From: an uncultured Kordia sp.
GTDB taxonomy: Bacteria; Bacteroidota; Bacteroidia; Flavobacteriales; Flavobacteriaceae
Assembly: GCA_913054565.1 (NCBI GenBank)
Contig: CAJXHW010000038.1
Span: forward strand, 1 to 10,621
DNA length: 10,621 nt
Reading direction: 5' to 3'
The notes under the pieces were generated by a model that worked only from the letters and a program-made list of their open reading frames with translations, was not told the origin of the DNA and made no database searches. Below are positions 1 to 6,928 of this stretch, one piece after another; within the stretch, counting starts at the first letter, position 1, and each line of letters begins with the position of its first letter. The translations under genes and the position numbers were made by a program.

Positions 1-391
1 AGAGTTGGCCTTTTATAAAAAAAAAGGAAAAAAAACAATCTGTAATTTGCCCTATTTCAGAAAAGGATTCGCTAACCTTTATAAATTTCATCAGTATATA
101 TCAGAAAAATGTTAATACATAAGCTTTCTTAAAAACAATTAAAATATTAATTTATTTGCATAAAAAGACAAATGATTTAAAGTAAAACAATTTAAGATGT
201 CAAAGTACAACTTTATCCCTTAGGGCTAATAAGCCTTGCAAAATAAAATGTTTTACACGCCTCAAAAGATCTAGTTCGAGGATCAATTATCCAATTTTCA
301 AACTACTATACCTGATTAACTGTCAGTAGTATAAAATCAAAATTCAATTCTATAGGAAGTGTGGGTTCACTTCCACCTCGAGTACTTTAAA
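1..391. other. Gene-free AT-rich intergenic region
   Basis: No convincing coding region was found on either strand. The stretch is very AT-rich with short A and T runs. It holds a small 6-bp hairpin at 222-237 (loop 228-231) that has no T tract and is not a terminator, and a tRNA-like fold at 274-385 described separately. It lies downstream of the minus-strand gene cluster, beyond its terminator. It could be the upstream region of a gene outside the window or a spacer left by past rearrangement. Nothing in the first 200 bases could be assigned. Confidence 0.6.
274..385 (+). other. Degenerate tRNA-like element (possible tRNA remnant)
   Basis: On the plus strand, GTTCGAG (274-280) can pair with CTCGAGT (377-383) as a 7-bp acceptor-like stem with two G-U pairs. 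Inside it are a 4-bp hairpin (280-283/289-292, sharing base 280 with the outer stem), an ACTACT/AGTAGT stem (302-307/325-330) and a 7-bp hairpin GGAAGTG/CACTTCC (355-361/368-374). The last part, GTGTGGGTTC then CCACCTCGAGTAC, resembles the T arm plus 3' acceptor strand of a leucine- or serine-type tRNA, and a terminator hairpin follows directly. However, the T loop lacks the invariant GTTCRA pattern, the total of about 110 nt is too long, and no normal anticodon loop is visible. It is therefore not called a functional tRNA. It could be a decayed tRNA, an attachment-site remnant, a small structured RNA, or chance pairing in AT-rich DNA. Confidence 0.22.
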
Positions 392-422
392 AAAACCCCA
401 AAATTATTAATCTTGGGGTTTT
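392..422 (-). terminator. Strong rho-independent terminator (possibly bidirectional)
   Basis: A perfect 10-bp inverted repeat (392-401 with 413-422) with an 11-nt loop reads on the minus strand as AAAACCCCAA, loop, TTGGGGTTTT, giving seven consecutive T residues (389-395) after the GGGG. It lies about 35 nt past the stop of the DUF4249 lipoprotein gene and probably ends that transcript. On the plus strand the same hairpin is followed by TATTTATTT, so it could also end a plus-strand transcript coming from the tRNA-like element. Confidence 0.85.
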
Positions 423-441
423 ATATTTATTTAAAATAAAG

Positions 442-456
442 GTTGCTTTTAGCAAC
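442..456 (-). terminator. Small hairpin overlapping the stop codon, first of two tandem terminators
   Basis: A 6-bp stem, GTTGCT/AGCAAC, with a 3-nt loop (448-450) begins inside the TAG stop codon of the upstream lipoprotein gene. On the minus strand it is followed by CTTTATTTTA. The tail is weaker than that of the hairpin at 392-422, so this is likely an auxiliary terminator or a 3'-end protecting hairpin. Confidence 0.4.
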
Positions 457-1304
457 TATTCAAAAGTATAGCTCTTTTTTACTACTTGAGTTAATCTAAA
501 ATATCCAAAAGCATAGTCATCAGCACTTGAAGTATTCAAGCAATTCCCTTTTAAAGGAACTGGAGTTGTTCCGAAAGGATTGTCCAAGCTTTCAAATTGT
601 TGAATTAACAAACGGATGTAATCGTGATAATTAGCTGAGATCCCATAAAGTTCAATAGCTACAGTATCTCCTGCTTCATACTCTAACTGATTAATATCTT
701 CGTCCTCTATTCGTTCATTGAATGTGTTAATTAAATTTCCATTTACAAACTCATCTTTCAATTCCAATAATGTAGGTAACATATCTGCTTGTTCTTTTAG
801 TTTAAGAAAGTAATAATTTTCTTGATTTATAGGGTCTATAAAATCAATATTAACTTCCAACACATCGTTAATTCCTTTATCTAGTGTTTGATAAACATCT
901 TCAATATCAACCACAGGCATTAATGTCTCATGAGCAATATAAACATCTCCGTTATAAACAATTTCTAAGGTGTATGATTTATTGACTTCTGGAAGAAAAC
1001 TATTTGTCGTATAGTTTCCATTGTTTTCATCTGTAAAAATAAACTCTACTCCATTGTCATCTTGAGTAATCTTTACTGAAGCTCCTGTTACACTTGTATT
1101 TGATGTTTGTTCGAAATAAGGAGTTGAACTACTCAATTTAATTGTCTGATTGTTTCCAAGAGTTCCTTTTTCCCAATCTATAGAAGCTTCAACAACCAAT
1201 CTTGGAGCCGCTTGTGGAACATCTACTTCTATAACATCTGTACATGAACTTAGTACAAAAGATGTTAGCATTATTGCATATATAGTTTTTAAATAATTTT
1301 TCAT
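456..1304 (-). CDS. DUF4249-family outer-membrane lipoprotein, partner of the TonB-dependent receptor
   Basis: This is a 282-residue predicted lipoprotein. Residues 1-20 form a short signal peptide with lipobox LSSC, so Cys21 would be lipidated after signal peptidase II cleavage. The start of the mature protein (CTDVIEVDVPQAAPRLVVEA, 21-40) has the layout typical of the DUF4249 family: an acidic patch after the Cys, then a Pro and a hydrophobic LVVEA strand. The C-terminal block NPFGTTPVPLKGN (242-254) followed by FGYF (266-269) also fits the family. Members usually sit beside a TonB-dependent receptor, as here, where only 4 nt separate the receptor stop from this ATG. The function is not established. 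By context it may be a surface-exposed ligand-binding or plug-closing partner of the receptor, comparable in position to SusD but not homologous to it. The gene is the last of its transcript, with terminators following. Confidence 0.85.
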   Translation of the reverse strand: MKNYLKTIYAIMLTSFVLSSCTDVIEVDVPQAAPRLVVEASIDWEKGTLGNNQTIKLSSSTPYFEQTSNTSVTGASVKITQDDNGVEFIFTDENNGNYTTNSFLPEVNKSYTLEIVYNGDVYIAHETLMPVVDIEDVYQTLDKGINDVLEVNIDFIDPINQENYYFLKLKEQADMLPTLLELKDEFVNGNLINTFNERIEDEDINQLEYEAGDTVAIELYGISANYHDYIRLLIQQFESLDNPFGTTPVPLKGNCLNTSSADDYAFGYFRLTQVVKKSYTFE

Positions 1305-1308
1305 TTTG

Positions 1309-3675
1309 TTAAAATTTAAAGTTGTACGATACTGATGGCACTAAACCAAATATTGATGTTCTTGTGGCTTCATTAGCTCCTGTTTCTCTATTCTGACCAA
1401 AGGATACTGAAGCTGCATTTTTTCGCCCATAAAGATTATAAAGACCAAAGACCCATTCTCCTTTCCATTTTTTATTGGCATTTCTGTTGGGCGAGTATGT
1501 AGCAGAAACATCTAATCTATGGTAAGACGAAAGTCTTTCTGAATTCCTATCTGAATAACTCGCAATGGAAATTCCTTCATATTCATATTGTCCATTAGGA
1601 TAGGTTACCGGACGGCCTGTTTGGAAAACAAAATTGGTTCCGAAACTCCATTTTTCACTTAATTTATAACTTCCTGTAAATGAAATATCATGTGTTCTAT
1701 CCTGAGCGGTATTGTACCAGTTTCCATTATTTATCCCAGGCCCTCCTGCTGAACCTCCTAATGTTCTTTGTTCTGATTTTGAAAGTGTATACCCTAACCA
1801 TCCTGTAAAATCTCCTTTTGCTTTTCGAAGTAGTACTTCAAAACCATACCCTCTTGATTCTCCATTTAAAATCTCAGTTTCAATCGTGTTCTGTCCAATT
1901 AAATCTGATCCATCGATATAATCCATTCTATTCTCAACTGTTTTATAGTATACCTCAGCTTCAAAAGAATAGGTCTTGTTATTAAAATTTTTAAAATACC
2001 CTAAAGCAAATTGATCAGATAATTGAGGTTTTACATATTTACCACTAGGTGTCCAAACATCCAATGGAGTTACAGATGTTGTATTGGAAAGTAAATGAAT
2101 GTACTGAGCCGTTCTAGAATAACCTGCTTTTACAGAAGAATTTTCATTCAGTTGATAAGAGAGTGCAACTCTAGGTTCTAAATTGTTATACACTTCAATT
2201 TCGTCATCCTTTGCATACTCCGTTTCACCAGTAACTATTCCTGCTTGATAAATTCCAAGATCGGCATTGTACACAACAGGTTTGTTGTCTTGATAATCAT
2301 TTAATGACTGACCTCCAAGTCTTGCAAAACTACTGTGTCTTATTCCATAGTTTGCCGTTAGTTTATCAGATATTTTATGCTCGGCATTGATATAAACACC
2401 ACTTTCAAAAGCTTTCTTTCTATCCAATTGTAAAAAATTGATAGGAGAAGTATCTGCAGTTGGTTTTATTGCTCCAGGATCAAAATCATAATAAATAGCA
2501 TTGGCTCCAAAATCTAATTTTATACGATCGCTTGCATAGTATGAAAGATCATACTTTGCATTGTAATTTGTAATTGATGATACCCAATTAAATTCAAAAG
2601 CGTCTAAAGTAAGGTCGTAATCATATTTGCTATAAATTAAAGAAAGGTTTGAGAAAAGCTTATCATTAAAGATATGATTCCATCGTAAGTTTCCAGAAAT
2701 ATTCCCGTAACTACTTTCAAAACCACCTTCAAAATCAAGTCCATCTCTACCAAAATATCCTGATAAATAAAGTTTGTTGTTTTCATTTAGTTGGTAATTT
2801 GTTTTTAAGTTGACATCATAAAAGTTCGCACTGTTTTCTTCCTCAGCTATTTTCATAAATAAATGAGCATATGAACTTCTTCCAGCAATTAAGAAAGATC
2901 CTTTGTCATTGAACATTGGCCCTTCAGCAGCTAGTCTGCTAGAAATTAATCCAAGTCCTCCTGTTAAGTTGAAGTTTTTATTATTTCCATCTTTTTGGCG
3001 TACATCTAAAACCGAAGAAACTCTTCCTCCAAAACGAGCTGGAATTCCTCCTTTGTATAGCTTTACATCTTTAATGGCATCTGCATTGAATACAGAAAAG
3101 AAGCCGAGTAAATGTGAAGTATTATAAATAATCGCCTCATCTAACAAAACCAAATTTTGATCTACAGCCCCGCCACGAACATTAAATCCACTAGACGCTT
3201 CACCTCCATTGGTAACTCCGGGAAGCATTTGAATTGACTTTACAATGTCTACTTCTCCTAAAACTACAGGCATTTTCTTAATAGTCTTTACCTTAATTTT
3301 AGAAACACTCATTTGAGGGTTCTTAACACTGATAATTTCTGACTCCTTACTTTTTATAACAATCTCCTCCAATTGAGTAGAAGATTCTTTAATCTCGAAG
3401 TTTACTTTTTGGTCCTTATTTAATGTAATTTCTTTATTTACATTTTCAAAACCTAGGTAAGAGACTACTAACGTATATGTTCCTTTAGGTGCAGTAATGG
3501 AATAAAAACCATACTCATTACTCATAGTCCCAATTGTAGTGCCTTTCAAGAAAACTGATGCTCCAAAGGCAGTTTCTCCGTTATTTGCCTCCTTAATGAT
3601 ACCGCTAATGGTATATGTCTCTTGTGAATGCACAAGAGCAGAGAACAGCATAAATAATAGTACTAATTTTTTCAT
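1309..3675 (-). CDS. TonB-dependent receptor with N-terminal carboxypeptidase-like regulatory domain
   Basis: This 788-residue protein is a predicted outer-membrane active transporter driven by TonB/ExbBD. Residues 1-17 are a signal peptide (MKKLVLLFMLFSALVHS, with Gln18 probably first in the mature chain). Residues 20-100 form a CarboxypepD_reg-like beta-sandwich domain (GTTIGTMSNEYGFYSI, LVVSYLGFE). LEEIVIKS at 102-109 is a likely TonB-box region. Residues about 120-230 are the plug, with FNVRGG (164-169), LLDEAIIYN and the KLYKGGIPARFGGRVSSVLD block. The remainder is a beta barrel rich in alternating aromatic strands, ending in the terminal Phe typical of BamA substrates (SVSYNFKF). The length is normal for this receptor class. 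The substrate cannot be read from the sequence. The DUF4249 partner is directly downstream and a cytoplasmic amidase 33 nt upstream, which suggests import of an amide-containing or peptide-like ligand (inference). There are no signs of truncation. Confidence 0.93.
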   Translation of the reverse strand: MKKLVLLFMLFSALVHSQETYTISGIIKEANNGETAFGASVFLKGTTIGTMSNEYGFYSITAPKGTYTLVVSYLGFENVNKEITLNKDQKVNFEIKESSTQLEEIVIKSKESEIISVKNPQMSVSKIKVKTIKKMPVVLGEVDIVKSIQMLPGVTNGGEASSGFNVRGGAVDQNLVLLDEAIIYNTSHLLGFFSVFNADAIKDVKLYKGGIPARFGGRVSSVLDVRQKDGNNKNFNLTGGLGLISSRLAAEGPMFNDKGSFLIAGRSSYAHLFMKIAEEENSANFYDVNLKTNYQLNENNKLYLSGYFGRDGLDFEGGFESSYGNISGNLRWNHIFNDKLFSNLSLIYSKYDYDLTLDAFEFNWVSSITNYNAKYDLSYYASDRIKLDFGANAIYYDFDPGAIKPTADTSPINFLQLDRKKAFESGVYINAEHKISDKLTANYGIRHSSFARLGGQSLNDYQDNKPVVYNADLGIYQAGIVTGETEYAKDDEIEVYNNLEPRVALSYQLNENSSVKAGYSRTAQYIHLLSNTTSVTPLDVWTPSGKYVKPQLSDQFALGYFKNFNNKTYSFEAEVYYKTVENRMDYIDGSDLIGQNTIETEILNGESRGYGFEVLLRKAKGDFTGWLGYTLSKSEQRTLGGSAGGPGINNGNWYNTAQDRTHDISFTGSYKLSEKWSFGTNFVFQTGRPVTYPNGQYEYEGISIASYSDRNSERLSSYHRLDVSATYSPNRNANKKWKGEWVFGLYNLYGRKNAASVSFGQNRETGANEATRTSIFGLVPSVSYNFKF

Positions 3676-3708
3676 TTTTAAGTGTTTAATTTTTGATGTA
3701 ATTGTTTA

Positions 3709-5175
3709 TTAATTGATTGTATTCGCATTAAATATTTCTGGGATACTAAACCCGTCTGTAAGTTTTTCTAATTCTTTGGCAATCTGTAAAAGTTTGTAAT
3801 CGTGCCACTTCTGTCCATGGATTTGTACACCTACAGGAAGTCCGCTTTTGGTCATTCCAATTGGAATAACTACTATGGGATGCCCTGGAATTGTCGATGG
3901 AAAATTGAATGGAATAAAAGCTTTTGTATAGGGTATTTTCCGATTGTTTATTTCGAAAGGAACCCCCGGTTTTTGATGTTTAAATGCCGACGACATTGAT
4001 ACTGGAGTGATCCATACATCGTGTTTCTTGAAGAATTGAGTAAATGTGTCTGAAATATCTTCTTTTAATTCCAGCGCTTTAGCATAGTTATGAGCTGAAC
4101 TAGAAGCTCCTTGACTCATTCCTTTTGCCCACTTTTTATCTTTATATCTCAACTTGACAAACAGATATGAAATAATGCCTTTAAAAGGTATGTTTTTCAT
4201 CGCTGCGCCAAAATCGTATCCTGCAATTTTTCCCCAAAGATTAATTAGTGTACTTGAGCTATAACTAGGTTTTGATTGTACTAATTCGTGTTTTGCTTGA
4301 TTGATTTTAGCTAAAAAAGATTGATAAACTTCTTTATATTCCTCATCCAAGTATAAGCCATCTAAGGTTTTCGAATAGGCAATATTGAGGCCTTTGCCAT
4401 CATATTTAAATTGTTTTAAAGGCACTGGAGGATTTTCCGACAACTGTTGTTCTTCACTCCAAAGTACTTCCATAGCTAACATTAAGTCTTCAACATTTCT
4501 AGCCATAGGACCATTACTGATTAAGTAACGCCCTAACCTTGGCAAACCAGGAGTTACCATATTCCCTCTGTTAGACAATGCCGATTCTGTAGTACGAATA
4601 CCGCAAACTCCACAGAAGTGTGCCGGTACTCTAATAGATCCACCAGCATCAGTCCCTAACTCTAAAGCTGTAAAGCCAGAAGCCAATGCAGCAGCCGAAC
4701 CTCCTGAACTTCCACCAACAACATAATCTTGATTATATGGGTTATTGGTTTGGCCAAACCATGGGTTTGTCGATTGCCAATCGAGAGCATAAAGTGCTAG
4801 ATTGGTCTTTCCTATAATAATGGCTCCCGCTTTTTTTAATCTTTTAATTAGTTCGGCATCACTTGCAACAATATTTCCTTTTAATTTCGGATTTCCATTC
4901 GAAGAGATGAATCCTGTAACGTTAAAAGAGTCTTTAACAGTCATTGGTAGTCCGTGTAAAGGCCCCAATACAATACCATCATTTAGTAACTTATCTTTGA
5001 CTCTTGCCTCGGCAATAATACCATCATAAGATTTGATATCTGACACAGCATTAATGGAATCATTATACTTTTTTATATGATCAAAAAATTGCTTTGCAAC
5101 AGCTTCACAAGAAATTTTTTGATCTCTTATGAGCTTCGTTATTTTTGTTGCGCTTTGAAAAATTATTTGTTCCAT
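3709..5175 (-). CDS. Amidase-signature family hydrolase (cytoplasmic)
   Basis: This 488-residue protein belongs to the amidase signature family, serine hydrolases with a Ser-cisSer-Lys triad that cleave carboxamide bonds (GatA, FAAH and many catabolic amidases). The triad is complete: Lys81 in GLPMTVKDSF, the cis-Ser Ser156 in the glycine/serine-rich GGSSGGS (154-160), and the nucleophile Ser180 in GTDAGGSIR. The Lys-Ser and Ser-Ser spacings (75 and 24) match GatA. No signal peptide is present, so it should act in the cytoplasm. It is not likely to be GatA itself, because gatB/gatC are absent and the lid and C-terminal region differ; a FAAH-like or generic catabolic amidase fits better. The ATG overlaps the upstream lipoprotein stop by one base (TAATG), indicating translational coupling, and the TonB receptor gene starts 33 nt downstream. 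The substrate is unknown; a ligand imported by that receptor is a reasonable guess. Confidence 0.93.
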   Translation of the reverse strand: MEQIIFQSATKITKLIRDQKISCEAVAKQFFDHIKKYNDSINAVSDIKSYDGIIAEARVKDKLLNDGIVLGPLHGLPMTVKDSFNVTGFISSNGNPKLKGNIVASDAELIKRLKKAGAIIIGKTNLALYALDWQSTNPWFGQTNNPYNQDYVVGGSSGGSAAALASGFTALELGTDAGGSIRVPAHFCGVCGIRTTESALSNRGNMVTPGLPRLGRYLISNGPMARNVEDLMLAMEVLWSEEQQLSENPPVPLKQFKYDGKGLNIAYSKTLDGLYLDEEYKEVYQSFLAKINQAKHELVQSKPSYSSSTLINLWGKIAGYDFGAAMKNIPFKGIISYLFVKLRYKDKKWAKGMSQGASSSAHNYAKALELKEDISDTFTQFFKKHDVWITPVSMSSAFKHQKPGVPFEINNRKIPYTKAFIPFNFPSTIPGHPIVVIPIGMTKSGLPVGVQIHGQKWHDYKLLQIAKELEKLTDGFSIPEIFNANTIN

Positions 5176-5687
5176 TACTGACCGTTTTTTCTGTAAATCA
5201 CTTTACCATATATATTCTGCAATTCTCCTTGAGAATTTCGATCTATAAAAACTTCACTTGAATTAAATCTCAATGTATCTCCATCAAATTCAATTTCAAG
5301 AAAAGCGGTGTTACCGTCAATATCAAGTGATAAAAGTGAAAAATTAGAATTGACTTTCCATGTGCCAGTTACTGGAGAAATGTCACCACTAGTACATCCA
5401 TAATCATTAGTACCTTCATTATAATTCCAAGTGTTGCTTTCTTGATAAAAAGTAAGGTCTTCGTTAAGTACTAACTTTGAGTATCTGCAAGGAAGTTCAT
5501 CTAAAAGCTCTAATGAAGTAACCCCATCATTATTGATATCAAATAGCGGCTCGTTGGCAACAAAACTTATCGAATTCCATGTGCCGTAAATATTCAAAGT
5601 TGGGTTTATTATTGTATCGTCATCGCTAGATGAGCATGACACAAGAAATAGCATTACCAATACTGCTAATAAAATAGTTGCTTTCAT
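5175..5687 (-). CDS. Lipocalin-like lipoprotein
   Basis: This is a 170-residue predicted lipoprotein. The signal peptide ends in lipobox LVSC, making Cys18 the lipidation site, followed by an SSSDDD linker typical of exported Bacteroidota lipoproteins. The mature part resembles the lipocalin-like domain found in many flavobacterial lipoproteins: an opening IYGTWNSISF strand (33-42), a second TGTWKV strand (107-112) and successive short beta strands up to GKVIYRK. An Asp-rich loop DINNDGVTSLELLDE (50-64) looks like a Ca-binding loop, although the acidic residue falls at loop position 11 rather than the EF-hand position 12. Cys67 and Cys98 could form a disulfide. It shares the TAATG junction with the amidase gene, so the two are almost surely co-translated. 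The ligand is unknown. The start is supported by the intact signal peptide immediately after the ATG. Confidence 0.75.
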   Translation of the reverse strand: MKATILLAVLVMLFLVSCSSSDDDTIINPTLNIYGTWNSISFVANEPLFDINNDGVTSLELLDELPCRYSKLVLNEDLTFYQESNTWNYNEGTNDYGCTSGDISPVTGTWKVNSNFSLLSLDIDGNTAFLEIEFDGDTLRFNSSEVFIDRNSQGELQNIYGKVIYRKNGQ

Positions 5688-5798
5688 TTTTAGTTTTTTA
5701 ATGATTCATTTTTTTTAAATTGAGTAATCACTTTTGACACTTAGAGTAGTTTGTTGAAGCTTTCCTCTTGTTGTTCTAGAAGAAGGAAGTTTGAATTT
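5688..5798. other. Short intergenic gap, no promoter recognised
   Basis: This 111-nt gap between the barrel gene and the lipocalin-like gene has no minus-strand TAnnTTTG box and no clean terminator. An imperfect inverted repeat around 5762-5789 (TTCCTCTT against AAGAAGGAA with one bulged A) lacks a T tract. The absence of both signals is compatible with read-through from the barrel gene into the downstream four genes, but does not prove it. Confidence 0.4.
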
Positions 5799-6713
5799 TT
5801 AGAATTGGTAGTTCAGCCCTAGATTAAGGCCTATCCAATAGAATTGCTTGCTGTTTTGATTTGTTTTTTCGTGAATTGTATACGGAGTATTAAGAGTTCC
5901 ATATTTGCCATTCACCATTTTATTAGTGTTGTAGAAATTTAATGAAGGACCCGCAATTACTGAAAACTTATCCACTATTTTATAGTGAAGATTTAAATCT
6001 AGCTTATATAAATCATTTTCCTTTGATGACCAATCTCCATCATAAACAATTTTATTGTAAGTAAGATCAGTGCTAAAATCAAGGTTTTCAGAAACATCAA
6101 ATAATCGACCAAATCCCAGACCATAACTATGTACTGGTTTTCCATCGAAAGCAGAATATCCATACTTAAAAATGGTGTATAGTTTTTTACTTCCCATTTT
6201 ATAATTTAAGTTCGCATACATCGTTTCTCCAGCAGTAGATTCTAATGCGAAGTACCCATTTTTTATGATGTTAAAGATTCCTAAAGAAAGTCCTTCATCT
6301 TCATCTTTGAAGTTGATTACCCCTATTTGAAGTCCTTTTACTTTTTTTGCATAGTTGAAAACTCCAAGTTGAGCACCATGTAAATTTCCATACGTTAAAT
6401 TCGCTGTTGACCACTGAAACCCTCTAGTGTCTCTTTCATTTATATTTGCCACACCAGATATTTGAACACCTCTTACATCTCCATAGTTGTAATTTAAGAT
6501 TCCACCAAATTCGAATCCGTTCACTCCACCGTTTAATCCATATAAAATGTTAAACGAAACGTCATTCACATAATCCGTAGCGGACCCGTGACTTCCTAGC
6601 GGATATCCAAACGATACTTGAAACCCACTTGTTTTTACTTCCTTTTTTTCTTGTGCTACCGAGCTAATGCCTAGCATTAAAACTAAAACGGTAATTGATA
6701 CTAGTTTTTTCAT
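5799..6713 (-). CDS. Outer-membrane beta-barrel protein with internal G-x-Q-x-G-x-x-N repeats
   Basis: This 304-residue protein has a cleavable signal peptide (1-20, ending SSVA before QEKKE) and closes with a strand ending in Phe (IGLNLGLNYQF), the usual outer-membrane assembly signal. Residues about 65-148 hold six imperfect repeats of 14-16 residues: NGFEFGGILN (65), RGVQISGVAN (81), RGFQWSTANL (97), HGAQLGVFN (112), KGLQIGVIN (126) and EGLSLGIFN (140). They recall the surface repeats known from the Leptospira LA_2272-type proteins. The rest, about 165-304, alternates like barrel strands. The molecular function is unknown; a surface-exposed structural, adhesion or porin-like role is possible. 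The gene directly follows a membrane-anchored AraC regulator, and its upstream gap carries a tandem AraC-type site and a -7-like box, so it is the likely main target of that regulator. It may also lead the downstream lipoprotein-amidase-receptor operon. Confidence 0.75.
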   Translation of the reverse strand: MKKLVSITVLVLMLGISSVAQEKKEVKTSGFQVSFGYPLGSHGSATDYVNDVSFNILYGLNGGVNGFEFGGILNYNYGDVRGVQISGVANINERDTRGFQWSTANLTYGNLHGAQLGVFNYAKKVKGLQIGVINFKDEDEGLSLGIFNIIKNGYFALESTAGETMYANLNYKMGSKKLYTIFKYGYSAFDGKPVHSYGLGFGRLFDVSENLDFSTDLTYNKIVYDGDWSSKENDLYKLDLNLHYKIVDKFSVIAGPSLNFYNTNKMVNGKYGTLNTPYTIHEKTNQNSKQFYWIGLNLGLNYQF

Positions 6714-6761
6714 TTATGTTCTTTTTACTACAAGTTCTTGACCTGTTTTATAAATTCTGAA

Positions 6762-6769
6762 CAAAGGTG
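6762..6769 (-). promoter_or_regulatory. Candidate -7 promoter element for the barrel gene
   Basis: On the minus strand this reads CACCTTTG, one mismatch from the Bacteroidota -7 consensus TAnnTTTG. It lies 48 nt upstream of the barrel-gene ATG. No TTG -33 box is seen at the expected distance; instead a tandem repeat ends 27 nt upstream. This is what an activator-dependent promoter would look like. Confidence 0.4.
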
Positions 6770-6796
6770 AAACAGTTTGCTTTACATAAAGACCTA

Positions 6797-6827
6797 GCTT
6801 GTAAGGTAGAAGTATGCGCCTATAAGG
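6797..6827 (-). promoter_or_regulatory. Tandem AraC-type operator upstream of the barrel gene
   Basis: Two 10-bp direct repeats, read on the minus strand as CCTTATAGGC (6818-6827) and CCTTACAAGC (6797-6806), are separated by 11 bp, giving a 21-bp period, about two helical turns. AraC-family proteins with two helix-turn-helix motifs typically bind such same-face direct repeats. The same motif with the same period occurs at 9446-9476. The proximal repeat covers roughly the -40 region relative to the -7-like box at 6762-6769. The likely ligand is the AraC-type regulator encoded just upstream at 6929-8053. Confidence 0.6.
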
Positions 6828-6895
6828 AAAAACCACTAACCTTCTGATAATGAGGCTTTTAGTGATTTATTCTGAAATAAAAAATAGAGGTGCGA

Positions 6896-6905
6896 GTTTA
6901 CAAGG
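6896..6905 (-). promoter_or_regulatory. Isolated third half-site of the AraC-type operator motif
   Basis: On the minus strand this reads CCTTGTAAAC, fitting the CCTTRYARRC motif of the two tandem operators. Its flank (CGAGTTTACAAGG on the plus strand) differs by only one base from that of the half-site at 9467-9476. No partner repeat is found 21 bp to either side and no -7 box is found downstream at the matching distance. It lies 23 bp past the regulator stop codon and could be an auxiliary or looping site. Confidence 0.35.
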
Positions 6906-6928
6906 AAAAAAGAAAATAGTAGATTTTA

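Noticed and set aside
225..234. GCTAATAAGC, resembling one half-site of the AraC-type operator
   Set aside because: It breaks the motif at key positions, has no partner at 21 bp, and is part of a small local palindrome in AT-rich DNA.
234..243. CCTTGCAAAA on the plus strand, 9 of 10 positions of the AraC-type motif
   Set aside because: It lacks the invariant final C, has no second copy 21 bp away on either side and no neighbouring promoter or gene.
456..3675. Receptor plus lipoprotein considered as a SusC/SusD polysaccharide utilisation locus
   Set aside because: The lipoprotein has DUF4249 features, not SusD tetratricopeptide-type features, and no glycoside hydrolase or other carbohydrate-active gene is in the window.
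1712..5029. Plus-strand open frames of 65-75 codons at 1712-1921, 2903-3127, 3802-3999 and 4802-5029
   Set aside because: They lie entirely inside the receptor and amidase genes on the opposite strand, are rich in Pro/Ser/Phe as expected of antisense frames, and show no recognisable domain.
3709..5175. Amidase considered as GatA of the Asp/Glu-tRNA amidotransferase
   Set aside because: The catalytic core is shared by the whole amidase family, but no gatB/gatC neighbours are present and the context is an envelope transport cluster; a general amidase is more likely.
5762..5789. Imperfect inverted repeat between the barrel gene and the lipocalin-like gene considered as a terminator
   Set aside because: The stem contains a bulge and no T tract follows on the minus strand, so it does not support splitting the operon here.
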